Counted from the stretch's first letter, positions 1 through 6,842 are shown. The stretch: DNA of 14,183 nucleotides from Lactobacillaceae bacterium (GCA_031282325.1 JAITDY010000029.1:1-14183), one strand, 5' to 3'. Made by a program: numbers and translations. Notes: generated by a model from the sequence alone, not told the origin.

Positions 1-28
1 TGTTGTGTTGTGTTGTGTTGTGTTGTGT
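1..28. repeat. TGTTG pentanucleotide microsatellite
   Basis: Five complete TGTTG units (1-25) plus TGT (26-28) are visible, and the tract may continue left of the window, so its total copy number is unknown. On the coding strand it reads CAACA and starts one base after the ATG at 31-29. Such tracts are prone to strand slippage. Confidence 0.95.
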
Positions 29-31
29 CAT
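1..31 (-). CDS. 5' end of a leftward gene with a pentanucleotide repeat after its start codon (partial)
   Basis: Only the first ten codons are inside the window, so the product is unknown. Reading leftward, an ATG at 31-29 is preceded by a good ribosome binding site (GGAAAAGGTG, complement of 41-50) with 9 nt between, and by an in-frame TAA just upstream, so this ATG is a credible start. The codons read M-T-Q-H-N-T-T-Q-H-N and come from a CAACA tract running to the window edge. Five is not a multiple of three, so gain or loss of a unit shifts the frame, and the tract itself is free of stops in all three frames. The encoded N-terminus is hydrophilic and is not a signal peptide as far as visible. 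That this is a real gene is inferred from start, RBS and repeat position; its body cannot be seen. Confidence 0.5.
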   Translation of the reverse strand, partial: MTQHNTTQHN

Positions 32-141
32 TAGAATTTACACCTTTTCCTATTTATTAATTAAATACAACTTATATTTTAATATAAAATTTTTATACAA
101 AAAAATCGAAAGCGGACGATAAAAAATCAATAAAAAAAGTT

Positions 142-181
142 AATGTTCGTGTATAAACCATGCTATAATCTTTTCGGTTTT
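142..181. promoter_or_regulatory. Possible PurR-type operator (PurBox-like sequences)
   Basis: The complement of 142-154 reads ATACACGAACATT, matching 11 of 13 positions of the lactic-acid-bacterial PurBox as I recall it (AWWWCCGAACWWT). The complement of 169-181, AAAACCGAAAAGA, matches 10 of 13. They flank the -10 box of the nucleoside-uptake operon, which fits purine control. Against this, known functional pairs are usually inverted and these two point the same way. Tentative. Confidence 0.3.
161..169 (+). promoter_or_regulatory. Extended -10 promoter of the nucleoside-uptake operon
   Basis: TGCTATAAT (161-169) is a perfect extended -10 element (TG-n-TATAAT). No convincing -35 hexamer lies 17 nt upstream, which an extended -10 can tolerate. 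Transcription would start near 176, leaving a leader of about 60 nt before the ATG at 235. The rest of 32-234 is an AT-rich divergent spacer that must also hold the promoter of the leftward gene; no unambiguous leftward promoter was found. Confidence 0.65.
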
Positions 182-234
182 AAAATAAGTATTTTATAAA
201 TCATCAATAAAATATAAGTATAAATGGGGAAAAA

Positions 235-1332
235 ATGAAAAAATTATATGGATTATTAGCTGCTATTGTAGCAATAGTAGCGATTATTTTTGCTGTTTCA
301 AAAGGAGGTTCGTCATCAAAAAATGATGCAACCTCAACTAAAAGTTCTAATACAACAACTGCAAAGAAATTTACTGCAGCCTTAATTACCGATACCGGTG
401 GAGTGGATGATAAATCTTTCAATCAATCTGCTTGGGAAGGTTTAGAAAAATGGGGTAAAGATAATGGCCTTTCAAAAGGCAATAATGGATATAATTATTT
501 TCAATCCGATTCTGAATCAGATTTTCAAAATAATATAAACCAAGCAATTGCTGGTAAATATAGTATTGTTTATGGAATTGGATTTATTTTAAAACAATCT
601 ATTGAAGATACTGCTAAGCAAAATCCCAATACGAAATTTGTATTGGTTGATGACATTATTAAGGGCCAAAAAAATGTTGTATCAGCAACTTTTGCCGATA
701 ATCAAGCTGCCTATTTAGCCGGTGTAGCTGCTGCTAAAACTACACAAACGAAAAAAGTTGGTTTTATTGGCGGAATTTCTGGTGAAGTTCTAGACCGTTT
801 TGAAGCCGGTTTTGTGGCTGGAGTACATTCAGTTGATAAAACAATTGATGTTAATGTTCAATACGCAGGTTCGTTCTCGGATGCATCAAAAGGAAAAACA
901 ATTGCACAAGCTATGATTGCCAATAAAATCGATGTAATTTATCAGGCTGCTGGTGGAGTTGGTTCAGGTGTGTTTGCTGAAGCCAAAGCTGAAAATGAAA
1001 GCAAAACTGCTGATGCCAAAGATAAGGTATGGATTTTAGGAGTCGATCGTGATCAAAAAGATGACGGGGAATACACTTCTAAAGATAATCAAAAATCTAA
1101 TTTTGTACTAGCATCAACTATTAAAAAAGTTAGCGATGTTATACTTTCAGTTAACAAATTAGAGGCAGAAAACAAATTCCCCGGTGGAAAGCATCTAACA
1201 TTTGCTATTAAAGATGGCGGTGTTGATTTAGTCGATTCAAAAATGTCTGATGAAACAAAAAAAGCTGTTGATAAGGCTCGTCAAGAAATTAAAAATGGAG
1301 ATATTACAGTTCCACAAAAACCAAGTAAATAA
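235..1332 (+). CDS. bmpA: BMP/PnrA-family nucleoside-binding protein of an ABC importer
   Basis: This is the extracellular substrate-binding protein of a nucleoside importer, 365 aa. Residues 1-20 form a lysine-led hydrophobic helix, followed by a Ser/Thr/Asn-rich linker to about 44, then the Bmp domain. Family hallmarks are the TDTGGVDDKSFN stretch (52-63), AAGGVGSGVF (238-247), GVDRDQ (269-274) and KDGGVDL (326-332). Unusually, the protein has no cysteine at all, so there is no lipobox; it is probably held by an uncleaved N-terminal helix, or else released by signal peptidase I. The ATG at 235 has GGGGA five to six bases upstream. It heads an operon with the ATPase and two permeases, as in the bmpA-nupABC system of Lactococcus. 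The family is clear; nucleoside rather than other substrate is inferred from family and gene order. Confidence 0.9.
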   Translation: MKKLYGLLAAIVAIVAIIFAVSKGGSSSKNDATSTKSSNTTTAKKFTAALITDTGGVDDKSFNQSAWEGLEKWGKDNGLSKGNNGYNYFQSDSESDFQNNINQAIAGKYSIVYGIGFILKQSIEDTAKQNPNTKFVLVDDIIKGQKNVVSATFADNQAAYLAGVAAAKTTQTKKVGFIGGISGEVLDRFEAGFVAGVHSVDKTIDVNVQYAGSFSDASKGKTIAQAMIANKIDVIYQAAGGVGSGVFAEAKAENESKTADAKDKVWILGVDRDQKDDGEYTSKDNQKSNFVLASTIKKVSDVILSVNKLEAENKFPGGKHLTFAIKDGGVDLVDSKMSDETKKAVDKARQEIKNGDITVPQKPSK

Positions 1333-1337
1333 CATTT

Positions 1338-1373
1338 AAAAATAGCGCGCTATATTTAGGGCGATATTTTTTT
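1338..1373 (+). terminator. Intercistronic hairpin with T-tract (attenuator) between bmpA and nupA
   Basis: AAAAATAGCGC (1338-1348) pairs with GCGATATTTTT (1361-1371) at 10 of 11 positions around a 12-nt loop, and the T-run extends to 1373. It lies in the short gap before the ATPase gene. It could end part of the transcripts or protect the bmpA message from 3' decay, giving more binding protein than transporter. Confidence 0.5.
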
Positions 1374-1397
1374 ATAAATTTTTAAGGAGCGTAAAAG

Positions 1398-2951
1398 ATG
1401 AGCAAAACAACAACAGAAACTTTAAATGCAATTGAAATGAAAAATATTACTAAAATATTTGGTAATTTTAAAGCTAATGACGATATCAATATCACTCTTA
1501 AAAAAGGTGAAATTTTAGCTTTATTAGGTGAAAACGGGGCTGGAAAATCAACTTTAATGAATATTTTAAGTGGACTTTTGCAACCAACATCAGGACAAAT
1601 TTTGTTGAATGGCAAATTAACAAATATTGATAGTCCAGCAACTGCTAGTAAATTAGGTATTGGTATGGTTCACCAACATTTTATGTTGATTGATGATTTT
1701 ACGGTAGAAGAGAATATTTCTTTAGGTTATGAAAATACTAAACACTTCTTTTTAGATAAGAATAAAACTGAGCAAGAAATAAAACAAATATCAGAGCAAT
1801 ATGGATTAGGTATCGATTTAAAACAAAAAGTTGCAGATATAACGGTAGGAATGCAACAAAGAGTAGAAATATTAAAAGTTCTTTATCGAGGTGCTGATAT
1901 TTTAATTTTGGACGAACCTACCGCTGTGCTAACGCCCCAAGAGATTGATGAATTAATTGAAATTATGCATGGGCTAACTAAAGAAGGAAAATCGATTATA
2001 TTGATTACCCATAAGTTAGATGAAATTAGAAAAATAGCTGATCGGGTTACCGTTATCCGTCGCGGAAAAACTATCGATACATTTTCCACTAAAGGTGTTT
2101 CTAATAAAGAGTTAGCCCAATTAATGGTCGGTAGAGAAGTTTCTTTTAAAACTAAGAAGCCAGAATCACTACCAACCAAAACAGTATTATCAATTCGCAA
2201 TTTAATAGTAGAAAATAAGCAGGGGATTCAATCGGTTAACGATGTTGACTTAGACGTATTAGCCGGAGAAGTAGTTGGAATCGCTGGAATCGACGGCAAT
2301 GGACAATCGGAATTGATTCAAGCTATTTTAGGATTAACTAAAATTAAAAGTGGCACAATTGAGATTTTAGATAATGATGTCACTAATAAAAATGTAAAAG
2401 ATATAATTCAACAGGCTGGTAATATTGTTGGCCAAGTACCAGAAGATAGGCAAAAAGAAGGTCTTGTTTTAGACATGAATATTGCTGAAAATATTATTTT
2501 AAAAACTTATAACCGATATCCAAATTCCTCAAAAGGGATTTTAAATTATAAAAATATAAATAGTCATGCACGCGATTTAATTACAGAATTTGATATTAGA
2601 ACTACTAATGAACAAAATAAAGTTAAATCTCTTTCTGGTGGTAATCAGCAAAAAGTAATTATTGCTAGAGAAATAGATCAAAATCCTGAATTATTAATTA
2701 TTAGCAACCCTACTCGTGGATTAGATGTTGGTGCAATTGAATATATCCATCAACGTATTATTGAACAACGTACTTCAGGCAAAGCGGTACTTTTAGTTAG
2801 TTTTGAATTAGATGAAATTATGAATCTTTCCGATAGGATTGCTGTTATGCATGCTGGTAAAATTCAGGGAATTGTTAATGCTAAATCTACTAATGAAGAA
2901 CAGCTAGGATTGCTAATGGCTGGCGTTTCAAATGGGGGGGAAAATGAATAA
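1398..2951 (+). CDS. nupA: Nucleoside ABC importer, ATPase with two nucleotide-binding domains
   Basis: This is the cytoplasmic ATPase that powers the importer, 517 aa, with two fused ABC domains as is usual for the sugar/nucleoside (BPD_transp_2-associated) class. Domain 1 has Walker A GENGAGKST (44-52), signature TVGMQQR (149-155), Walker B ILILDEP (168-174) and switch His205. Domain 2 is degenerate: Walker A GIDGNGQS (297-304) has Gln303 instead of Lys, Walker B ends in ISN (435-437) instead of a DE pair, and the switch His is missing, although LSGGNQQ (412-418) is intact. Degenerate second domains are typical of this family, so this is not decay. The ATG has AAGGAG (1384-1389) eight bases upstream. 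The stop overlaps the next start by 8 nt, implying translational coupling. Confidence 0.93.
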   Translation: MSKTTTETLNAIEMKNITKIFGNFKANDDINITLKKGEILALLGENGAGKSTLMNILSGLLQPTSGQILLNGKLTNIDSPATASKLGIGMVHQHFMLIDDFTVEENISLGYENTKHFFLDKNKTEQEIKQISEQYGLGIDLKQKVADITVGMQQRVEILKVLYRGADILILDEPTAVLTPQEIDELIEIMHGLTKEGKSIILITHKLDEIRKIADRVTVIRRGKTIDTFSTKGVSNKELAQLMVGREVSFKTKKPESLPTKTVLSIRNLIVENKQGIQSVNDVDLDVLAGEVVGIAGIDGNGQSELIQAILGLTKIKSGTIEILDNDVTNKNVKDIIQQAGNIVGQVPEDRQKEGLVLDMNIAENIILKTYNRYPNSSKGILNYKNINSHARDLITEFDIRTTNEQNKVKSLSGGNQQKVIIAREIDQNPELLIISNPTRGLDVGAIEYIHQRIIEQRTSGKAVLLVSFELDEIMNLSDRIAVMHAGKIQGIVNAKSTNEEQLGLLMAGVSNGGENE

Positions 2952-4017
2952 TAAACTAGATAAATTTTTTGTACCAATATTATCAGTAATTTTTGGTCTC
3001 TTAATTGGGGCTTTAATTATAGCTTTGATTGGTTATAACCCAATTTTAGGCTATCAATCGATGTTGAATTCTAGTCTTGGAAATTCTTTGTCCATCGGCG
3101 AAACTTTAAGAACAGCCACACCATTAATTTTGACGGCCCTTGGATTTGCCGTTGCTAATTATGTGGGATTATTTAATATTGGTTTGAGTGGACAAGCGCT
3201 GGCTGGATGGGTAGGATCTATTTGGTTTGCATTGGTATTTGATGGATTACCAAAAATAATTTTACTGCCCGGATCAATTTTAGCTGGTATCCTAGCTTGT
3301 GCTTTAATTGGAATAATCCCGGGAATTTTAAAAGTTTTTTTTAACACAAGTGAAGTAATTACAACTATTATGATGAACTACATCTTGTTATTTGTGTCTA
3401 CTCATATCACTCATAATATTTGGCCCAAAAGTTTTATGCAAGGTACTGATTCAACTAAAATAATCAGTAATAATGCAAGTTTGCGTACAGAATGGTTAAC
3501 AAATTTAACTGGAGGTAGCCGTCTTAATTTGGGATTCTTACTTGCACTTATTTTTATAATTTTAATTTATGTATTAATTAAATACACTACTTTAGGATTT
3601 GAAATTAAAACAATCGGCTTAAATCCAATAGCTGCTAAATATTCAGGAATTTCTTTGAAAAAAACAATTGTTAGTGCTATGGCAATTTCTGGAGGTCTAG
3701 CTGGTCTAGCTGGAGCTACTGAAGGTCTAGGAACATTTCAAAATTTCTTTATTCAAAGTCAATCTTTAGGAATTGGTTTTGACGGAATGGCAGTAGCCTT
3801 ATTAGGAAGTGGATCCCCAATCGGAATCTTCATTTCGGCCTTATTATTTGCTGTTTTAAAAAATGGTGCACCGGGGATGAATTTGGCTGGTATTCCACCG
3901 GAAATAGTCAATGTAATTATTGCCATAATTATTTTCTTTGTTGGTGCTAAATATTTAATTAAATATTTTATTACCGTTGAACCTAAAAAAGAAGTAAAAG
4001 GAGAGGAAAACAAATAA
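2944..4017 (+). CDS. nupB: Nucleoside ABC importer, permease subunit 1
   Basis: This is an integral membrane permease of the branched-chain amino acid/sugar/nucleoside type (BPD_transp_2), 357 aa from this start, with a chain of hydrophobic helices from about residue 7 to 340 and a lysine/glutamate-rich cytoplasmic tail. The conserved loop with GLNPIAAKYSGI before the later helices is typical of the family. An alternative ATG lies in frame at 2932, but the G-run between the two ATGs (2934-2940) is the obvious ribosome binding site for 2944, so I prefer 2944. The gene overlaps the ATPase stop by 8 nt and its own stop overlaps the next ATG by one base (TAATG). It should form a heterodimer with the following permease. 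Confidence 0.9.
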   Translation: MNNKLDKFFVPILSVIFGLLIGALIIALIGYNPILGYQSMLNSSLGNSLSIGETLRTATPLILTALGFAVANYVGLFNIGLSGQALAGWVGSIWFALVFDGLPKIILLPGSILAGILACALIGIIPGILKVFFNTSEVITTIMMNYILLFVSTHITHNIWPKSFMQGTDSTKIISNNASLRTEWLTNLTGGSRLNLGFLLALIFIILIYVLIKYTTLGFEIKTIGLNPIAAKYSGISLKKTIVSAMAISGGLAGLAGATEGLGTFQNFFIQSQSLGIGFDGMAVALLGSGSPIGIFISALLFAVLKNGAPGMNLAGIPPEIVNVIIAIIIFFVGAKYLIKYFITVEPKKEVKGEENK

Positions 4018-4973
4018 TGAATATAGTTTCAATTTTAACTTTAGTAGTTTCGTCAACCTTAATTTTTTCTGCCCCTTTGATATTAACAGCAATTGGAGGA
4101 ACTTTTTCTGAACGTTCTGGTATTGTAAACGTTGGATTAGAAGGAATTATGGTTATTGGTGCCTTTTCAGCGGTAGTGTTTAATTTATCTTTTGCAGATA
4201 AATTTGGCGATGCAACACCCTGGATTGCTTTGATTGTTGGAGGAATAGCTGGAATATTTTTCTCCCTAATTCATGCAGTAGCAACGATAACGCTTCGTGC
4301 TGACCATATAATTTCTGGAACTGTGTTAAATTTATTGGCACCATCTTTAGCTGTTTTTTTAGTAAAAGTAATTTATCAAAAAGGTCAAACTGATAATATC
4401 AAACAAGCTTTTGGATATTCAGATATTCCCTTATTAGATAGAATCCCTTTTTTAGGACAAATCTTTTTTTCTAAAACATCCATTGTAGCTTATATTGTAA
4501 TTTTTATTTCTTTTGTTGCATGGATAATAATTTTTAAAACGAAGTTTGGTTTGCGTTTAAGATCGGTTGGTGAAAATCCTCAAGCAGCCGATACTTTAGG
4601 TATAAATGTTTATTTAATGCGATATTCTGGCGTTTTAATTTCTGGATTAATGGGTGGTCTAGGAGGAGCTTTATTTGCCCAATCAATATCTATTAATTTT
4701 AGTATCAGCACCATTGCCGGCCAGGGTTTTATGGCTATGGCAGCTATGATTTTTGGAAAATGGAATCCAATTGGTGCGATGTTATCTGCCTTATTTTTCG
4801 GTTTTGCCCAATCACTTTCAGCAGTTGGTTCCCAAATATCTTTTATTAAAAATGTACCAGTAGTATATCTACAAGTAGCCCCTTATGTAATTACGATTAT
4901 TGTTTTAGTAGCATTTTTAGGAAAATATAACGGTCCAAAAGCTAATGGAACTAATTATATTAAAAGTAAATAA
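4017..4973 (+). CDS. nupC: Nucleoside ABC importer, permease subunit 2
   Basis: This is the second BPD_transp_2 permease, 318 aa, the expected heterodimer partner of the preceding one. It has many hydrophobic helices, an early SERSGIVNVGLEGIM-type segment (about 31-44) and the cytoplasmic loop RSVGENPQAADTLGI (about 182-196), both characteristic of nucleoside-transporter permeases. Its ATG shares a base with the stop of the previous gene, and AAAAGGAGAGG (3996-4006) provides a strong ribosome binding site. It is the last gene of the operon; a strong terminator begins three bases after the stop. Confidence 0.9.
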   Translation: MNIVSILTLVVSSTLIFSAPLILTAIGGTFSERSGIVNVGLEGIMVIGAFSAVVFNLSFADKFGDATPWIALIVGGIAGIFFSLIHAVATITLRADHIISGTVLNLLAPSLAVFLVKVIYQKGQTDNIKQAFGYSDIPLLDRIPFLGQIFFSKTSIVAYIVIFISFVAWIIIFKTKFGLRLRSVGENPQAADTLGINVYLMRYSGVLISGLMGGLGGALFAQSISINFSISTIAGQGFMAMAAMIFGKWNPIGAMLSALFFGFAQSLSAVGSQISFIKNVPVVYLQVAPYVITIIVLVAFLGKYNGPKANGTNYIKSK

Positions 4974-4975
4974 TA

Positions 4976-5024
4976 AAAAAACATCTCACTAATATATAAA
5001 TTTATTTTATAAGAGATGTTTTTT
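4976..5024. terminator. Bidirectional terminator between convergent genes
   Basis: AAAAAACATCTC (4976-4987) and GAGATGTTTTTT (5013-5024) form a perfect 12-bp stem around an AT-rich 25-nt loop. A/T runs on both sides allow function in both directions. It closes the nucleoside operon and reaches the stop codon of the leftward membrane-protein gene (5025-5023). Confidence 0.88.
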
Positions 5025-5601
5025 ATTTTACCCAATTTTTAATTTGCTTTTCGGTAATAAAAATTCTTGTAAAAGCATGGGGAGTTAATCTTCTAAAAAA
5101 TAAAGCCCAATGTAAAATAATCAATAATAAATCAAGAGAATCTGATTTTCTAAAATAAAGCCATACAAATAATAAAACAGTCGGGGGCAACAAAAACAAG
5201 ACAATTATTACCCATAAACGTTCGCCAAACCAACCAGTCATAATTTTATTTACTGAATTAGTATCATTGAATGGCTTGATTAAATTAATATCATAGGTCT
5301 TTTTTTGTTTGCCAAATAACCATAATAAATATGGAATTAATAAAGATATTACAAGTCCCAACCACCAAAATATACCACTAGGCATTATAAGATGTGGGAT
5401 ATTTAATTGTGGGATTTTAGTTGCGATCCAGTATGGAGTTACTAAAATTCCGGAGATAATAACTGCCCATAAAAGTAAATGGTGGGCCATGGACTCAGGC
5501 AATATTTCTGGTGTAAAATAAACTTTTTTATTTTTTTGATCTGCTAATAAAGTTCCATTTTTTGTTGAACGGATGAAAATTAAATCTTGTGAATTTATCA
5601 T
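5023..5601 (-). CDS. Hypothetical membrane protein, about four transmembrane helices
   Basis: I do not recognise this 192-aa protein. Residues 1-37 are polar. Hydrophobic segments follow at about 39-60, 76-96, 128-150 and 155-170, and a short basic tail ends it. Between helices 2 and 3 lies a polar loop of about 30 residues starting GKQKKTYD. Proline pairs occur inside helix 3 (139-140). No catalytic or binding motif was found. No clear Shine-Dalgarno precedes the ATG at 5601-5599; the sequence just upstream is instead the terminator of the neighbouring leftward gene. It may therefore be weakly translated or depend on read-through. It converges on the nucleoside operon and shares its terminator. 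Reality as a gene rests on length, coherent membrane topology and bounding terminators. Confidence 0.75.
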   Translation of the reverse strand: MINSQDLIFIRSTKNGTLLADQKNKKVYFTPEILPESMAHHLLLWAVIISGILVTPYWIATKIPQLNIPHLIMPSGIFWWLGLVISLLIPYLLWLFGKQKKTYDINLIKPFNDTNSVNKIMTGWFGERLWVIIVLFLLPPTVLLFVWLYFRKSDSLDLLLIILHWALFFRRLTPHAFTRIFITEKQIKNWVK

Positions 5602-5618
5602 ATATTTTAATAGTACTA

Positions 5619-5647
5619 AAAAAGAGCTTTTTGAATTAGCCCTTTTT
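5619..5647 (-). terminator. Leftward terminator after the small helical-protein gene
   Basis: On the leftward transcript AAAAAGGGCT (5647-5638) pairs with AGCTCTTTTT (5628-5619), including one G-U wobble, around a 9-nt loop, and the T-run continues. The wobble becomes an A-C mismatch on the other strand, so it favours leftward transcription. It separates the two leftward genes. Confidence 0.75.
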
Positions 5648-5654
5648 AAAAAAT

Positions 5655-5984
5655 TTATTTAGTTACAGCACCAAGAATTTTAGTAGCAATGGTTGCTAAT
5701 TGGTCCTGGTCTAGGCTACCTAAAATAGTTGAAATTAAATTAGGATCGTTAGTTTTTTCAGCTTCTTGAACCTTAGCTTGATCAACACCTTGATCCGTTA
5801 GAATTTTTCCTGCTGTTTCTGCTAATTTATCTCCAGAAAGTGCTGTAATAATTTTACTTAAATCAAATCCTGAATTGGTTTCTTGAACAGCTGGCTGTGT
5901 AGTTGTAGTTTTGTTTCCGTTAAGTACTTGTCCTAAAACATTTTGCACCAGTTGCCCAATAATTGCATCTTGTAGTCCTGCCAT
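5655..5984 (-). CDS. Small helical protein of unknown function with an internal repeat
   Basis: This 109-aa protein is not firmly recognised. It is cysteine-free and predicted largely alpha-helical, with an amphipathic N-terminus (MAGLQDAIIGQLVQNVLGQVL), a Thr/Gln-rich linker (about 25-36) and two similar segments: IITALSGDKLAETAGKIL (45-62) and ISTILGSLDQDQLATIATKI (84-103). The layout resembles the DUF937 type, but that is a weak guess. The ATG at 5984-5982 has an excellent ribosome binding site (AAAAAGGAGT, complement of 5991-6000), and a terminator follows the stop, so it is very probably expressed as a single-gene unit. It is divergent from the YdbC-like gene and shares a 93-bp spacer containing a direct repeat. 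There is no signal peptide, suggesting a cytoplasmic location. Confidence 0.8.
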   Translation of the reverse strand: MAGLQDAIIGQLVQNVLGQVLNGNKTTTTQPAVQETNSGFDLSKIITALSGDKLAETAGKILTDQGVDQAKVQEAEKTNDPNLISTILGSLDQDQLATIATKILGAVTK

Positions 5985-6021
5985 AAAATTACTCCTTTTT
6001 ATTAAGTTATTTTATTATAAC

Positions 6022-6052
6022 AATAACGTATAAAATTATATTGAATAACGTA
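6022..6052. repeat. Two direct copies of AATAACGTA in a divergent spacer
   Basis: AATAACGTA occurs at 6022-6030 and 6044-6052, offset by 22 bp, about two helical turns. Both copies are followed by similar A-rich sequence ending in ATTA. They lie between the divergent small helical-protein gene and the YdbC-like gene, overlapping where promoters must sit. Possibly an operator; no known regulator is assigned. Confidence 0.5.
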
Positions 6053-6077
6053 CTAAACATTAAGGAGAAAATAAAAA

Positions 6078-6290
6078 ATGGCAAAAGAATTTAAATATGA
6101 AATAAAAGAACATTTAGCAGATTTAGGAAATGGGAAGGAATTAAATCTAGTTTCTTATGGTGATCGCGATGCAGTTTATGATATTCGTTCATGGTTTGAA
6201 TCAGAAGACGGAGTAAAACAGCTGGGTAAAGGAATAACTCTAAAAGATGAGGAATTTCAAACCTTAAAAAACTTTATAATAAAATTATGA
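6078..6290 (+). CDS. ydbC: YdbC/PC4-family single-stranded DNA-binding protein
   Basis: This 70-aa protein matches the bacterial YdbC relatives of the eukaryotic coactivator PC4/p15, small homodimers that bind single-stranded DNA. Recognisable family features are the N-terminal beta strand EFKYEIKEHLADL (4-16), KELNLVSYGDRDAVYDIRSW (20-39), and the GKGITLKDEEFQTL segment (51-64) leading into the C-terminal helix. The loop between strands 1 and 2 is shorter than I recall in other members. The ATG has AAGGAG (6062-6067) ten bases upstream. Its TGA overlaps the next ATG by four bases (ATGA), so it is translationally coupled to the deoxyribosyltransferase. The biological role of bacterial YdbC is not well defined. 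Confidence 0.85.
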   Translation: MAKEFKYEIKEHLADLGNGKELNLVSYGDRDAVYDIRSWFESEDGVKQLGKGITLKDEEFQTLKNFIIKL

Positions 6291-6763
6291 CAAAATTATA
6301 TTTTTCCGCACCACTTTTCAGCGAAGCTGATCGTATGTACAACGAGTATGTATACGAGCAAATTAAAGACTCATTTGATGAAATTTATATTCCGCAAAAA
6401 AATAAAGCAATTAACGATAAAGCAAATTTTGCTAATTCTATAGATATTGCCAAGGCAGATTTATCTGAAGCTGCTTCTAGTGACTATATGATTGCATTAC
6501 TGGATGGTTCTACAGTTGATGACGGAGTAGCAGCGGAAATTGGGTTTGCTTATGCAAAAGGAATCCCAGTTTTTGGCCTACTAACAGATGTAAGACATGG
6601 CGGTTTTGATGATAAAAGAAAGATAGATATATTATCAGAATTAGGTGAATCTCAATTTAATTACATTAATTTATTCGTAGTGGGTTTAATTAAGTCCAAT
6701 GGCTTTATTGTTGATAATATTTCTGAATTAAAGGAAAAAATGGTTGATTTTATTAATGCCTAA
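6287..6763 (+). CDS. ntd: Nucleoside 2-deoxyribosyltransferase
   Basis: The enzyme moves the 2-deoxyribose of a deoxynucleoside from one base to another and serves nucleoside salvage in the cytoplasm; 158 aa, a usual length. Family features are YFSAPLFSEADRMYN (5-19), YIPQ (34-37), ALLDGSTVDDG (70-80) and DGVAAEIGFAYAKGIPVFGL (79-98). Glu84 in AAEIGFA is the expected nucleophile that forms the deoxyribosyl-enzyme intermediate; Asp73, Asp78 and Asp79 belong to the conserved sugar/base pocket. The sequence resembles the streptococcal/enterococcal group more than the classical Lactobacillus leichmannii enzyme. It starts inside the stop of the YdbC-like gene. The nucleoside importer lies about 1.3 kb upstream, which fits a salvage role. 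Confidence 0.9.
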   Translation: MTKLYFSAPLFSEADRMYNEYVYEQIKDSFDEIYIPQKNKAINDKANFANSIDIAKADLSEAASSDYMIALLDGSTVDDGVAAEIGFAYAKGIPVFGLLTDVRHGGFDDKRKIDILSELGESQFNYINLFVVGLIKSNGFIVDNISELKEKMVDFINA

Positions 6764-6779
6764 TAGGTGGCTAATAGGC
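6758..6779 (+). other. Hairpin over the ntd stop codon
   Basis: GCCTAATAG (6758-6766) and CTAATAGGC (6771-6779) pair around GTGG with a single A-A mismatch. No T-tract follows, so it is not a standard terminator; it may protect the 3' end of the message. From here to the promoter at 6843 nothing else was recognised. Confidence 0.4.
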
Positions 6780-6842
6780 AAAATTTAGATTCAAATTTAT
6801 TATCGATCAAATAAGTGTTTCGAAAATGAATCAGTTAATTTC

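Noticed and set aside
204..422. Leftward ORF opposite the start of bmpA
   Set aside because: It is an antisense shadow of the bmpA coding region and promoter with no ribosome binding site or family resemblance.
2262..2951. Second ATPase domain of nupA as a decayed domain
   Set aside because: Missing Walker A Lys and Walker B acidic residues are a normal feature of this importer class; LSGGNQQ is kept.
5309..5521. Plus-strand ORF opposite the hypothetical membrane protein
   Set aside because: The leftward frame shows coherent transmembrane topology and bounding terminators; this one shows neither.
6764..6842. Possible small gene before the methionine promoter
   Set aside because: No start codon with a ribosome binding site and no open frame of note; only a hairpin at the left end.
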